Assembly: GCA_030549175.1 (NCBI GenBank)
Contig: JAUKUA010000002.1
Span: 1,860,001-1,924,000 of the forward strand
Length of the DNA: 64,000 nucleotides
Direction of reading: 5' to 3'
Origin: Lasiosphaeris hirsuta
Taxonomy: Eukaryota > Ascomycota > Sordariomycetes > Sordariales > Lasiosphaeriaceae
The notes beneath the pieces are model-generated. The model searched no databases, was not told the DNA's origin, and saw nothing but the letters and a program-made list of their open reading frames with translations. Of the stretch, positions 46,102-60,000 are shown one piece after another. Within the stretch, counting starts at the first letter, position 1. Each line of letters begins with the position of its first letter. The translations under genes were made by a program, and so were the position numbers.

Positions 46102-47539
46102 TCTTGCATCCACCTTTTCCACCCTTCTTGTTCTTGGTGCCCTGCCCTACCTGCTCCTTGTTCGACTCACGACCAGCCGCCTTATGGCCACACCCCCGAA
46201 TATTGTCGGTTTGGCACCCTGCCTAGTGTGTGTGTGGATGTTGGTAGCCATCCGCACTGTCACGACTGCCACGCCGCTGGGTTATGATCTCACCGGCCTC
46301 CTCGAGCTCCAACCAAGGCCGTGTCCCGGGTCTGAACCGAAAGCCTTCCTATGACGCTGCTCGATCCAGCCGGTGGAGTGGCACAGGATTTCCAACCTCG
46401 ACCGTCCTCGCAGGCTCGCCAGATTCGACAGGCTGCTTTCTGCCCTACATATGCAGAAGAAACTGCAAAGGAAGCAGAAACACTGGCGTGTGCGCGGGGG
46501 TGTGTGTCGATTCGGTCCACAAGAAGCTGGCTGGGGCCGGCGGTGTGTGCCTAGGGACAGGGACTCTGCGACTCTCCTCCGTGGGCCAAGAAGAGAGCGG
46601 TCGGTGGTGGTGCAAAGGCAGGCGACCGACTTCCCTGCGACATTGCAATGAGAAACAGTCCAGGGTCTCTCCGCCCCTGGGCAACTGCGATGGCCCCCCG
46701 GGCTGCCCTGAGCTGCCCTAGCGGGCTCACAGGGCTTGCGGGGAGGAACCGACACCTGGGTGAGGATGGGGAGCGGTGCGAAGAGTGATTGGAGACATTT
46801 TGGGCGACATTGCGCAGACGGTGAGACCTGAGCGGCGACTGCAAGAGGGGAGACCCTGAGAGACCTTGTCACTAACGGCTCGCCTTACGATTACCTAAGG
46901 CGGCGCCCAGGGCAGCAGGGCATTTCCAGCCACGCTAGCCCTACTCGCAACATCATCGCAGGCAATTTGAACGCGCCAGGGTGAGTGAGACACGGCACCA
47001 TGTACCCTTCCCGGCGAGGTACTTGTTCCGACGCCTGCCACCCGCGCCCCAAAGTCACGTCAGATACCGTCGCTCCCGTCCGTTGCAGGAACCGTTTCGC
47101 CAACCCGTTTGTGTCGGTTCGGCCCTGTGTCACTCCCCAGCTCCCAAACATACGACGATGCGACGACGACTGGCGGTGTTATCTCTTGATCATGAGATGC
47201 AAGTGGTCAAATGCCCAAAGACTCATGTTGCGGTTGCAGTTACAGGCCCCGCCCTCGTCTGGGTCGTCCCTCGCTTGACACCAGACTCCAGACTTCCAAT
47301 TGCAGCTCTAACAGGTCACGTCGCCCTCGGTCTCCATTTCCTCGAGTGTCTGGTTCTCGCAGGGCCCAGCTGGGCACCGGTAGTACCTCACTACAACACC
47401 GCTTGTGGCGATACACATACGGATACACTACTGGAAACAAGGAGGTATTCGTAAACCGGAGCCCTATGCCTGAAATTGCGGAAAGGGTGGTGAAATATAT
47501 TGACAATTGTCAAGTTTCTTCTACCCTCGCGCCTCTCAC

Positions 47540-47599
47540 AGTTCGAGAATGTGGGGGGTATCTCACAGTGGAGTAGGCTACCCCCCACATTCTCGAACT
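47540..47599. repeat. Perfect 21-bp inverted repeat (60-nt hairpin)
   Basis: The left arm at 47540-47560 (starting AGTTCGAGAATGTGGGG) and the right arm at 47579-47599 are exact reverse complements, with an 18-nt loop. The loop starts with TCTCACAGT, which also occurs just before and overlapping the left arm (47534-47542). The structure could be a foldback element or a small-RNA precursor. Confidence 0.9.
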
Positions 47600-50500
47600 C
47601 GATCCCATCGCCCTTCATCGCGGCATCAGTCGAGCATTCGCCCTTTCGTGAAGCAAATCGTCCGTGACCATATTTGCGCTTGCCGAGCCCCACCCACTCT
47701 TGCCGGCTCATTCACCATACAGCACTACTATGGAAGCCTCTGATCGCTGGCGCTGTCAGACGGCGCTCTCATGATGTTGCCAGTTCTTCAACGCCAACGC
47801 ACTTACATCCTTCGCTTACCACGCCCCTTTCCGGCCCAGCAGACCATCTTCGGCCCTGGCCGAGAACATCGACCGGGTCAGCCCTATCGGAATGCTGAGC
47901 ATTGAAATTGGCCTCTCCACCTGACAAGCCAACCGTTAGGCATTTGGCAGGACGGCAAGCTCAAGCAGATGAGCAAGAGACCCAAGAGGGGGGTCAGATG
48001 AGCATTTAGAACGCTTTGTTCCTCGCCAGAAAAACAAAAGCAATTATCGTGCATACGCTTCCAATAACGGCACTGAAACCGCCGTTGGCGGCTGACTGGC
48101 TCTGGTAAGCCCACCCTTTCAGGCCCTGGCCACAACAACCCCCCTTCCCCCAATTCTCCCTCCGCGCCAATGCGCCGAGTGCATCGTGCACTCCAATCTG
48201 CGGCATGGATGTGCGACAAGTTAGCTCGGGTTGCCAAAGTCGGTAATTTGCCCATATGTCAAACTCTCTGTGCGTTCAACGCTCTTTGTTCTTGTTCTGC
48301 ACTCTGATTACAAGTGGGGCGGGTGAGGAAAACCTCGCTCTGGTCCTTCAGCGGCCCTGTTCCTAAATCCATCCCGCTCTCTGGGGGCGATCGGAAGACT
48401 GGCAAGGTGCGGTCCGGCAATAAGAATAACTCAGCCTACCTATTTTTGTTAGCATCGCCTTTCCCGCCTGCGCGGATCTCGACAGGTACACTGCTGTTCA
48501 AAGCTTGGTCGCGAGGCCGGCTCCTGGCTCTTGGCTCTTGGTTCGTGGCCTCGACGGCTCTTGTTGGTTCTTGCTTGGCCCACGGCTCGTGGCAACGGGA
48601 GACGGGACGGCATCGCACATCGCACGCACTCGGGCGGCCATCCCCCTCGCCCGACAGGATCACATAGCCATTTCCGTTTCCAGTCCAATCTTGTCCCAGT
48701 CCAGTCAGCCCTCTCACAGTTGCCGCCGCTCCACGCACCCGCCTCCTCCCGCCAACCAATTCAACAAGAGGGAGATTCTTTAGACTCACTGGTGGAGGTG
48801 ACGCACACACGGCAGAGACAGACCCCGGATTTATTATCCCATCCCCTGACACAACAGCCTATTCTCGAGCCCGAGTCAACCAAGGATGACAAAGACACAT
48901 GCTCGTCCTTGCCAAGGGCCTTTCCCGCGGGTTCACTGCTGGATCGAACACCCGTATTTGTGTCATGGACCCTCGCTTTATTTCCATCTCCCCTCCCCCG
49001 TTGTTTTGATCTTTGTGCCCTACGTCCCAAATCTCCTGGAGGCTTTTGTCCGTTTCCAAGGCCCGACGGGAGTCCGTGCCGGGTGAGACAAAGATGTCCA
49101 CGGGGTTAGGGAGCGGGAGAACAAGGGACAAAGAGGAGAAACACCAGGAGAGGACAGCCCAAGAAGCCCACTACCTACGGAATGGCTTGCAGGAATATGT
49201 CTTTCTACCCAGATACCGCATGCTTTTGCTGTGTTAGTATAACCATCTTGCCCGGGGGAATTACTGGCCAGGACGTTTCTGGTTCTTGGCCTGCAGCTAT
49301 GAATGATAGTAGATGGACTGGAATTGGAGGGTAAAGGTAACTGGGACATTCGTCCGCGCAGACTCGGATTGTGCGTGCATCAACTCCCTCGGTAAAACAG
49401 CCGTGCTGCGGGGCGATCGAATCGTCATGCCTATCCCTGCTGTCCTTTCACACCCACCCTTTCCCTCGAGGCGCAAGGCGGGCCAGTGTCATTTCCATCC
49501 AACTATGACCAACAGAATGACTCGCTAAATAAGCATTCCTTCCGTAAATTCACTATTCCTCCCCTTCGGATACTCCGCTGCTAAAAGAGCTCCTCACCAC
49601 CTACTGCCCCGGGCTTTGCCTTGTGACTCGAGCGTTCCCCGCGTTGCATATGCTGCATCACCTCGACGCCCAGCCGGCCTTAGCCACAAGAACTAAGCAG
49701 CATGCATCATCTGAGCCAGACCTGACAGCGATTCAACACCCCCAGATGATTCTAATGGGCATTGTATGTATGTGCACACCGCGCACACACAGAACCCAAT
49801 GGCGGCACGATGTGCCTTCTGATTGAAGCCTGGATGAAGTTACAGCCATTACAGTACTCACAGGCACCGCGCCTCAGTCATCCCGCCATGGCTTCCATGA
49901 CATTTCGTGACTGCCGCCCAGGAGAATCCCTCAGCCCTACACCGCGCTAAATCTCGTTCTCGAGCCGCCGTTTGATTGGCGCTCTGGCTTCAGTGAGGCG
50001 AATGGGACTGGGGATCCCTGCTTGTGGGTTAGCGACCCTCCCACACTCCGACTTCGTTGGCTATTGCTCCCATCCCATTCTCTATGCCTCGAGTGTCTGG
50101 AGGGTATGAGATACCACCATCGCGCCGCCTCACGTCGCCGTCTCCTCCGTTAGGCCGGCTCTCGCATCTTCTCGGCTGGCAGGATGTGTCTGTCGACACC
50201 GTCTCGCCGACCAGTTATTTAGGTATCCCATATAATGCTCAGGAGCCGCTGCGCAGGGCAGTCTGGATTCGCGCGTTGTAACCCGATACAAATTTGGTAG
50301 TATACCGCTCCCGCTGCTGACTGATTCTCCCCAGCACTCCATGACGGATGCAGCGCACGCAGCATCCAGTCGCGACCAAACCAACCGCGAGCGTCGATGG
50401 CGCGGCTCAGCGAAGAACCGGCCTAAGAATACTCGCACTGCATCCACTGCATGCAGCATTTCTCCCGCTCTCAGACACTTCTTGTCCCTCCACCTGCCGC

Positions 50501-52704
50501 CAACTGCCGCTACCGCGAGCCAAGTGCAACTGCGTACTACACAACATGACTTCACCGAATTGCGGGTCGTGCCGGGGCACAGCAACATCGACTAGACGCG
50601 CCCGTGAAGCCAAACTGATGTGGTCAAACCCCCCGCAAACCTTGTATCACCGTTGTCCCTAGAGTGGGATTCACCAGCTACCATCTTCACAGAAAAGCCG
50701 CAGAGTAATGCTCTCCGTTTCCTCTTGCTGCTTCCGCCCATGAGCCTGATTTCCCCCGCCATGACAGCTCGCTACCATTGCTGCTCTTGGCGAAGCTAAC
50801 CCTACCACCACCTCCCTACCTTTTTACCCCGCGTGCTGTATCATATGGACGCTCGCTCCTGGTTCCAACACCGTTCAGCAAGCTTTGAGATGATCGCCGT
50901 ACTACATCACTACACACGCCTTGTTCAGGTTTGTAACCGCCCGAGACGCTCGCACATGGTTTCGGTAGCCGTTGCACGTCCAAGAGATTCATTGAGCGAC
51001 AGGCGCGGGTCGCTTGCTTTCCTGTTGCATTGCTGCATTGCGGCGCAATGTAGGTCATTTCCCGTTTACCGTCTGGGTATGCCACACAGGCCCGAGGACC
51101 TCCCTTCGCGCGGCTCGCGAGCTACCCAGGGCAATGTTCCCTTCACTGGAGTGGAATTCACTCATCGGGCCGTATCTACCTTCGGCCGTATGGTTCCTGC
51201 GTGTGTTAGATTGTCGCGATAGTGCTCCTCAGATTACACATCACCCCCCAACATGACTTTCGCGTGCACCTTCGAGCCGAAGCACTGCGGCTTCCCCTTA
51301 CGGCGCCTCGGCAGACTACGATCGCTGCAGGCGATGATGATTGGGCATCCGAGTTTCACCTGCACAGGCTCGCCCCCGCCTAAAATGCGAGAGCACTGCA
51401 TCATGAAACTTCGAGGCAACCCTATGAGGCAAATCACCTGGTGCCTTTTATTAGCCAAGAGCTGGGTAGTGCTAGCGACGACAGCTAGGAAGCCTACAAA
51501 GTTGGCGCACACAGCCGGAGCTGCCCAAAGACGGATACATCGCCGTTTTCGCTTTGGCCTTGGCCGGTTTCTCAGACGGCGAGAGTGGGGCCGACCATCC
51601 ACCTGTCGAGGCTTCTCGAACACACACTTGGAACTTGAGCATGACAGGTTGGAAGGAGTAACGACCAGCGTGTTCAGATGGCCGCAATCTCACACCGCCG
51701 ACTCCGCCGTTAATCTTCACCCTTCTAGGGCCCTGCGACAGCTGCTTCCAAAGTGGGCTGCCGTCAAGCTCTCATCTCCGCGGGTTCGGTCAAACTACAC
51801 ACTGGTAAACCGCGGATAGCACATTAGTCACCCAGAGCCATGAGATGCTTTTGCTCCCTGACAAACACCTTTCGGAAGGCGCTCCACCGACGTTGTGGCA
51901 GGTGTGGGACCTTGTCCTCTCTAGCCTCTCCAGCGAGTATTTTTATGGTCAATATCTCGCCAACCCCGTGCGGGCAGCGATATGGGGTGTGGTGCGCGAA
52001 GTCGAATCACACCCCCCTGAGCTACACCAGAGCGATTGATTGCTATCTGGAAGCGTTTTCAAGCACCACCTCCCCAGGGGCGGCTTGCACAACCCCTGGC
52101 ACAAATAGCCCCCACAACGCCCCGCAGCCCTACCATGTCGTGCATGCCATTGCGCAAAGCTATTATCCGGGGTCAAGCACGGGCGGTCTGTTACACATCG
52201 CTCTACCTAAAGGAAGTCGACGACTTTTAATGCTTGGTACTTGATTATGGAGCGCGGCACGACGCTATTACTTTGCACAAGACTCGCGGCGGTAGCGCAA
52301 ACCCTGTTTGACACAGCTAGGCATCCTACGTGGTGGATAGCGCCAGGTCACAGGTACCACTCAGCTATGTAATCCGTGCTCACTAATCTCCCCAACGCAA
52401 CGACGGCCAGCAGAAGATATCATACATGGACGGCTTGGCGCCCGCGTTGCGTTGCTTGCTATGAGGAACTCCACACCTGGAAGCACTACCAACTACTGGC
52501 GTAGTTTGTGTGCAAGGCATCGAGCATATTCCCCCAGCTGAAGAATAGTCTCTGCATCGGTGACCCGATATCACGGCTCGACTCCGTATCTATCATGAGC
52601 TACATGGCCCATGGCCGAGCCGAGCGGTTCACTTCCCTTTGGGCACCTTCGAAAGAAAACGGGACGACTTGACGATGGATGCGCCCACACGCATTCTTGG
52701 ATCT

Positions 52705-52729
52705 GGGGGGGGGGGGGGGGGGGGGGGGG
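52705..52729. repeat. Poly(G) tract, 25 nt
   Basis: 25 uninterrupted G, then one C and five more G, within the gene desert. Confidence 0.95.
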
Positions 52730-55700
52730 CGGGGGCAAAAAGCCAGACAACATGACGCTGGGACAAGCCCGAATCCAGGGGCAGCGTAGAGCCCGAGGTC
52801 ACCGACAAGCCAGTGTACCGGCCGCCTGAGCTCCTGGGTAATCCGTACTCGGCAGCCCCCTGAGGCCAAGCGCCTTCCCACCTCAACCCATGACATAATT
52901 ACACTACGCCAGGCCTGTAATCTGATGTCGTGCAGACCAGTTTTATTTTCTTCGTACTTGCACCGAGGCGTGTGGTTGTGGAACGGGAGGGAGGGGGGTG
53001 CACGTGCGTGGAGGCCTCTTGTCGGACGGAGGCTACCTCACTTTCGCCCTCCCAGTCCTAATCAGAAAAAAACGGCGGGTTGCGCAGAAGGCGGCCACGA
53101 CGCACTCGGGAGTCTATGAGCCATTGCCAGACTTGTTGTTTGCAGTGGTTGCTGCCTCGGGAAAGCCACTGAGGCTCGCCAGTTACACTATGCCTTGTAT
53201 TTCACCGAGAAGCAACAAAGCCTAAAGGTTAGAGGTCGAAAGCACAGGAAGGTTTCTCCTCCCAGGGTAAGACAATGCGCATCAGCTGCTGCCCGCCAGC
53301 ATGGCTTCGTTTCGACCTCCGTTTTTCAGCTGGCTTGCAGTGAGACATGTGGGCAGCCACGGCCCGTTAAGGCGAGATTCACAGGTTTTGGACACCGACT
53401 CCCAAGTCAGTGATTGAACCCCGCTCATTCAGGGTCCGCGACGCGTGGATGCGTGGCTCAGCATGGGGCTCCCGTCCAAGGCGGGGTGGGCACCTTTCGA
53501 TACCTACTAGGTAGGTAGTAGACCTAGGTTCGCTGGCGCTGGTTTGCCGCAGCGCTTGCTGATCCCTGCGGATCATCGGAGCAGGAGGCTCAAGTAGAAA
53601 CCACCAGCGTGGCGTCCCTCGTCAAGCGAGAGCCAAACAACGAACAAAACATTCGCACCGAGGCTCACATTGGCTCTCGGGAGGTCTCTACCCCGCTATC
53701 TACCATCGCCTATCACAGCCGACATCTCGACTACACCAGCGACCGTACTTTGATGCGCACGATGATCTCTTGACTTCTATAGTACATCCTGCCCGCTTGG
53801 CACGACCGGAGCAGCTATTGGTTTTGTGTTCAAGTTCGCCCTCGTCGACCGACCGCTGGCGAGCCCTGCCAATGCCGCCCCCGCGCGGACACAAGCTGGC
53901 TAATGGATGGTGATAGGTGCTCAAATTGACATACATCTCGGGAAGAGAAGAACCTGTAGCCGGCTGTGTTGTCGCATCCCATTCCACCGCTCGCTACTCA
54001 ATCGAGCTGTTCGGTTGCCTCCTTCGCCCCTGCCGTGGAACAGAATCCGGCCCTTTTTCGCTGTTGCAGCCCTACTTACGGGCGTATAGGAGCAATAGCT
54101 GGACACGACACAGCGCCCACCGGTTCCATCGCCGTACTGTCGCCGACGTTCCACACACGTTCTATGGGGGTGGCAGACTGCAGAGCCGGTGCTGAGTGTA
54201 CTCTTGATCCGGGTCACGGCATCAGATTACCGGGTGGCCACATTTCTGCGATGACACGTGCGGTTCTCTAGAGGCACATCGACTCACTTGCTCTCCGTCC
54301 ACACCAGGGAAAGGCCAAGCAGTCTCCAAGGCTGCCCCCACCCCGGCCACGACGATGGGAACGTCACCCAGTCATGGCTGGCAAGGCGAATACACTTCAT
54401 TTTGTGGCTTGGCGTGTAATGGGCAGGCGTTGTGGATGGCTTTGGGATGGATAGGTCTCGGCCTGAGAACGACTCATTGGCGGCCCCTTACTGGCTGTGC
54501 TCTTGATCCTTCGCGTCAACGACTTATCGCATTTATATTGCTTTTCCGTCCCGCGTGTTGTTTCTCAAGCCATGTCTCCACGTTCTTTTCTCGCCCCCAG
54601 CTTGCCTTGCTGCCTTTGTTAGCAATCCCCTTGGCTTGTCCGGCTCCATCGCGTTGTTCTGGCTGGGCAGACGGCGTCGAAGCGGCTAGAAAGCCCATGG
54701 TGATTTAGTACCTGTCAGCCTGAGTCCAGTGCCCCATCACCGCAGGACCGCACGGATAATTTGCAGCATTGGGGTCGCCAGCCCTGCGGTGATAAAGTCA
54801 CCACTCCGGCTAGTTACTTTAAGAAATCCTACTGTAATCACAACCACGTTGCCCGCGACCCAACCATGCTCACTGCAATTTGGGGGCTGGGGATAGACAA
54901 GGAATTTCCAAAGGATATTCCCGCCCACCTGGGACTAAGTCGCTGACTCACTTGGATGCGACAAGTCTCTTTTCTCTCGGCCTAACCTTTGAGTCTAAAA
55001 AATGCCACTCCGAGGGCCCAGAAGGTGAGGCTTTCAGGGTAGGCTCGCCTTCTCAAAGCCGTCTCGGACCACCAGCCCTGCGGAGCCAATCGCGATGGAA
55101 GCCTTCGCTAGATCGATCTGGCCACGCGCACAGGGTGACATGGCTTGCGGGTTCGGTCTTCCGCCAACCCGAAAAGGCAGAAGCGCGACGAGCTAGTTCG
55201 ACAGACAAGACAAAGTCTCAGATGACTGCCTCCGAGCACAGCGGATGGGGTGAAAGGCGTGTCTGCATTACCCTTCGCCCTGGGGACTTGCGCCAAGTCA
55301 CAGCCCAACTCGGGCTTGTTCGAGGATCATAGTCAGCACGCTATGTCTTGGATGTGTCGACTGCGTCCGGCCTATCTCGGTTGACAACGACGCTTGCTTG
55401 GCTCCCGTCCCGTCAAGGTGCCGGACTATCGTGGTTCTTCTGCAGACGCCGGCTGGGCGCCTTGGGTTCGATACACTTGGCGACAGGCGGCAATCCGAGC
55501 AGAATTTTAGGCATGGCGGGGCTGAGTGTCGGCTGCTGGCCATTGTTCATTGGCTCGGGTTCTCGTAGGCTCGCGACCTTAACCTTTAGCGACAGGTTTG
55601 TTCTTGCGTCGATGCCATCCTTCAGAACTTGAAAGGGCGTAATGGGCTTGAAGGGCTTGTGTCTGGTGCTTTACTCGGGAATTCAGAGGTCAACCCGCAT

Positions 55701-57051
55701 ACGAAATTCCATGCTCGGCCCCCACGTCCCCGCGTCCCCGCGGCCGTGCCCGAATCGCATTCTGCCGGAAGGGCTGACCCAGGGTGTCGGGACACATGGC
55801 TCACACCGTGGCTGCCTTGACTTCGACGGCCCCCATCACAGAACGTATCCGGAAAGCGCCCCCCTTCCTGGCGCTTCAGTTGGATTTTTTCTTCTCCTCC
55901 CTTTGCCTTCTCACCGCCTCTATCCCTGGATGTGCTTTTTGGATGAAGTGGTGGGTGAGAACCTTGATGGTCTGCTCATTGCACACGCCCTCTCCCAGGC
56001 AACCCTCCAGCCAAGAATGCAGCCAACCACTGGAAACTGGAAGTCGTCAACACTAACCGACCAATCCCAAGCATCGTGACTCGAAACCCGCACTCTCTAG
56101 TGCGGGCTGTCAATGTAGGGCCTACGGGGCTGCATATACCTTTTGTAAGCTTCCTGCTTCTCAGCCTCAGCTTAACGAAAGTGTCGAGCTCCAGTTGTGT
56201 CACATGGACCACGAACGATAGATTGCCATGATGTTTTGCAGGCCGCGCGAGGAGGCCGAGAGGCCGAATCTTGGACTGGATTCGCCCCTGGCCAAAGTCG
56301 ATCCCCGCCCCCGTTCGCAACACCAGCTGAAAAGACCCTGTTTCTCATGTCGCAGACATTGCACCATCTCAGCGTTGCATCCCCGCGGTCTCTTATGAAT
56401 GGGTACCCACCAGTCTCAGTGCCAGGATATTAGCCGCCACCATCACAGAAGCTTTGAGCGACCCTACGGCCCTACAGGGCAGAGCCCACCAGCGCAACCT
56501 TGAAGCCCGCTCCGACGACCGGATACATCCTCTCTCGAGTCAACAACACTACCGTAGCAGCATGACACCACGACCACTGAGAATGCCTCCCCTCTCGTTC
56601 TATGCTGTTATATTTAAACCCGGCTGGAATCAGCTGCAGCCTGGAGCGGTGTCTTGATACACCAACCGGGTCTGTCGTAAAGCGACCAACGGCGATGCTC
56701 AATCAGCGGTTTGCACCTCTCTTCCAGGTTTTCCGGCTCTGTGCCATGGCGGTCATGCAGACGACCACCACCAGCCATAGCATCTTCAAAACGGCACGGC
56801 ATACGTCGGACATCGCCCCTCCTCCTCTTCCTGTATGTATGTATGGACTAAGTCGTCTCGCCGCACAGGACGAAGAGCATGCTGCACCGCTACCTTTCAT
56901 TTATTTTTCTTTTCTTTTTTATCATGACGCCTTACCGCTGCCAAGCGAAGGACACCCTTTTTGGCGACTCTGAACGATTCAATTGGGGTCAGAGAACCCG
57001 CGTGGCAAATTGTCCTTCAAGTCGGCGTTCCGTGTCCAATCCTGGTTTTTC

Positions 57052-57073
57052 GGGGGGGGGGGGGGGGGGGGGG
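57052..57073. repeat. Poly(G) tract, 22 nt
   Basis: 22 uninterrupted G directly after a TTTTTC stretch, within the gene desert. Confidence 0.95.
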
Positions 57074-60000
57074 TTGCGACTCCATCAGCTGGCGAGGGGT
57101 GCGAATCTGCAACCGATACCTGTTTGTCCCTCTTGTTTTGTTGGCGGTTGCAGCACGACCGTAGACACAATGACCGGGCTGCCAACTCACCGCGGCGCTA
57201 CGGCACACGGCGCCGAAGCCGAGCGGAGAACGGGCTCCGAGTTCCCAAAATGCGGCCACGGACCCGGCACTTGACGGCGATGGCTCCATGAGAAGGCCTC
57301 AACGTTTTGGATCGCCCGTCATGCCCGGGCTCGGTTCGGGGCTAGGCACCGGTGCAGCTGAGCCAAGAGCCGAGTTGGCTACCGACGTGTAAATCCGCAT
57401 GCGCCTATTTTCCTCGTCTTTTTCTTTTTTTCTCCTTCCAATCCCAATTCACCACCACCTCGGGACGCTTGGTGGTGGCGATTTGCCTCCCCCGCGTGGC
57501 ATCCGACATCTGTCTGCCGTCCACCTGCCGTCCCCATACCGCCTTTCACCCGTTGTTTTTTGTCTGTCTGCCTCTCCGCCTTGAGCTTGAGTTGTAGCAT
57601 ATGGCATCAGGATTTGTCGCTCCTGGGGAGAGCCAACAGGACCAGCGTACAGATTCCCACGTCGGGCGCCCGCTCCCAGCTGTTCCTTTGCATCCATGTA
57701 CTGTTCCTGAAATGTACCTGGCGCGAAGTACAGTACCTGGCATCAGCGCCAGCCATATCTCTTCCGTCGCCCTTGCTCCTTCCCTCCTTTGGTCAAAGGG
57801 CGCAGTCCTCGGTGGTGCGACCCTTATTTGTTGCCGTCCCGTCGAAACAAACGGCTGGGTCACAGAGTCGTCTGGTCGTCTGGCCGTCTGACCCAATCCG
57901 TCACCGAAAGCACCGACCAAGAGAGAATATCATGATTATGCCAGTTCAGGCGACACCTTCACATGCACAAACGGGTGGCATGCGCCAGCATCGACAAACA
58001 TGGCTGTCTTTCCCGAGGCGGCACTTTGGCGTAACCTTCCTGACCGGGAAGGTCAGCAGAAGGATGAGGGATTTCTTCTGGAAGCCTTCTCTGTTAGCGC
58101 CTTTTATTTTATTTTTTATTTTTTTTAACGTAGCACACGACCCGAGTAGTAACCGCGCTGACACTGTTTCAGTTGCCACCGCTTTTCACCCCGTCGCAGC
58201 GTGTCGTCGTGTCGCCGTGTCACGGTTTAGTCAATGTCAGCCATTCGAGCTGGATTCGGCGATTACTACTGACGGGCCACGGTCGAAGTGCAAACTTCTG
58301 CGCGCCTACCTCGGCATCATGACAGACCCCGGCAACCAGTCGGCCGCCCTGCACCGACGCTGCTCTGCGACGTTACTCCTCCACTCCTCCACCTCCGAGC
58401 CGCCCGCTGGCGACTTGGCCGAGCTGCCTCGGCGCCCTGTCAGAACTCAATTATGCCGAGATGGGCTTGGGTGGCGGATCCTGCCGTGCCCCCGGTGGTT
58501 GGCCGAACCACTCTCCCGCGTCTCCTAGAAGAGCGCTGCGAACTGATCTTTGTTTGGCCCCCGTCATCCGCTTCTCTTCACGCCGACACGACTACACAAT
58601 ACACTAATGCGCGCGCATATCCGTGCATGCGTGTGGTACTCTATCCGCCTCTCCCCTTGGACCCCTGGCATGCGACCCAAAAAGGAAAAAGCAAAGTGCC
58701 AACGACAACGACGTCCAAACTCCACGACACGCAGTTCGCTGATCGCTCGCCATGATTCGGAGAGAGCTCGATGGCTTGGAACTTGTGCCTAGTGGCTTCT
58801 CCCGACGGCACAGCGCCTCCCCTCTCCGGTCCCAGCGCGCTGGGACCTTCCCTGTATCAAACTCCACGGTGGCTTATCTTATCCAGAGCTGCCTCGTTTG
58901 TTCCCGTCCGGTGCATCGAACCAATTGCAAGCCCTAGCATGGCCGGCCGAGTTGTCTTCTTTCGCCAGCCGCCCTGAAACAAATCATCCACCAGAACACG
59001 AGGCCTGTGTGAGACATGTCGCTGTCAGTGCTTGGGCCACCCCTTCCCCCCCCCCCCCCCATCCCGACCCACCTCGTCTCCCCCATGATAGTGGAGCGAG
59101 TTACCTGATATTTCCCTCCCGTCTTTTTACCTGACGAATCATTTGCCCTGAAGGCGCCAAAATCCTGGCATCACCCGCGTCGAGATATCGACATGTTCGA
59201 GTTGAAGTTTCTCCCTTGGAGACGAGACTGACCAACAGTTCACGAATCTCCGTCAACTCCGACTCCTGTGGCTTGGTTACACAACCTTAGGCGCGCTTGC
59301 ACTCTCACCGCATGTCGCAAAAACCACCATCACTCATCTTTCACCGCCAGCATGACAGAGTGGGGTGTGGACGTGGTGTCAAAAAGGTGTGTAATTTTGC
59401 CCCTTTGCCCCTTGCTGATGATGTTGATATAATCTTTTTCTTTCTTGGCAGCACGCGGACCACCCTAGTTCTGCTGTTGCTTGTTTTGGCTACCTAGCTA
59501 CGGCTTAGTTTGCGAGTTTTGCAGGCTACAGCATCTTGCAGGCTTGGCATTGCGCTGGGGCGGCTTCGAGGGCATTTCGTCTTCGTATTTTGGGGACTTT
59601 GAGAGAGAGGCAAGCCACCTCCCGATGAGGCGGGTTTCGCAACCCTTTTAGGCCTCGTCGACGACCCGAAGGTCTTCGGTCAGCGGTGGCAAGATGAGAT
59701 TTCGTCCTTTCGCGTCTTAGGTTGGCTATTCCAGAAGACTGCCACGGCCCACCGCGCTAAGGGACATTCCCTAGTCGACGTGGTATTGTTCTGTCAAGCT
59801 CCAAAGCCAACCTCCGTTGAGCCAGCCCTACCGCCGGCGTTAGTGTGAACACCACACAGGTATGGATACCTCCATGACTGGAGTAGACATCGGGGAGCTC
59901 GGGGAACTTCTTCTCTGTTCCTCCGCCACGCTTCCACGCTGCTTACTACCCGTTGCTGGCGCTGAGATGCCCCTGGATCGCCAACTACTCTTGGCCTCCC

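Noticed and set aside
56087..56106. Hairpin CCCGCACT-CTCT-AGTGCGGG
   Set aside because: An 8-bp stem with a 4-nt loop is within what chance gives in 64 kb of GC-rich sequence, and there is no gene context for a terminator.
57560..58528. 322-codon plus-strand frame in the gene desert
   Set aside because: Composition unlike a folded protein and no recognisable domain. Its first ATG-like start is weak and other frames across it are equally open.
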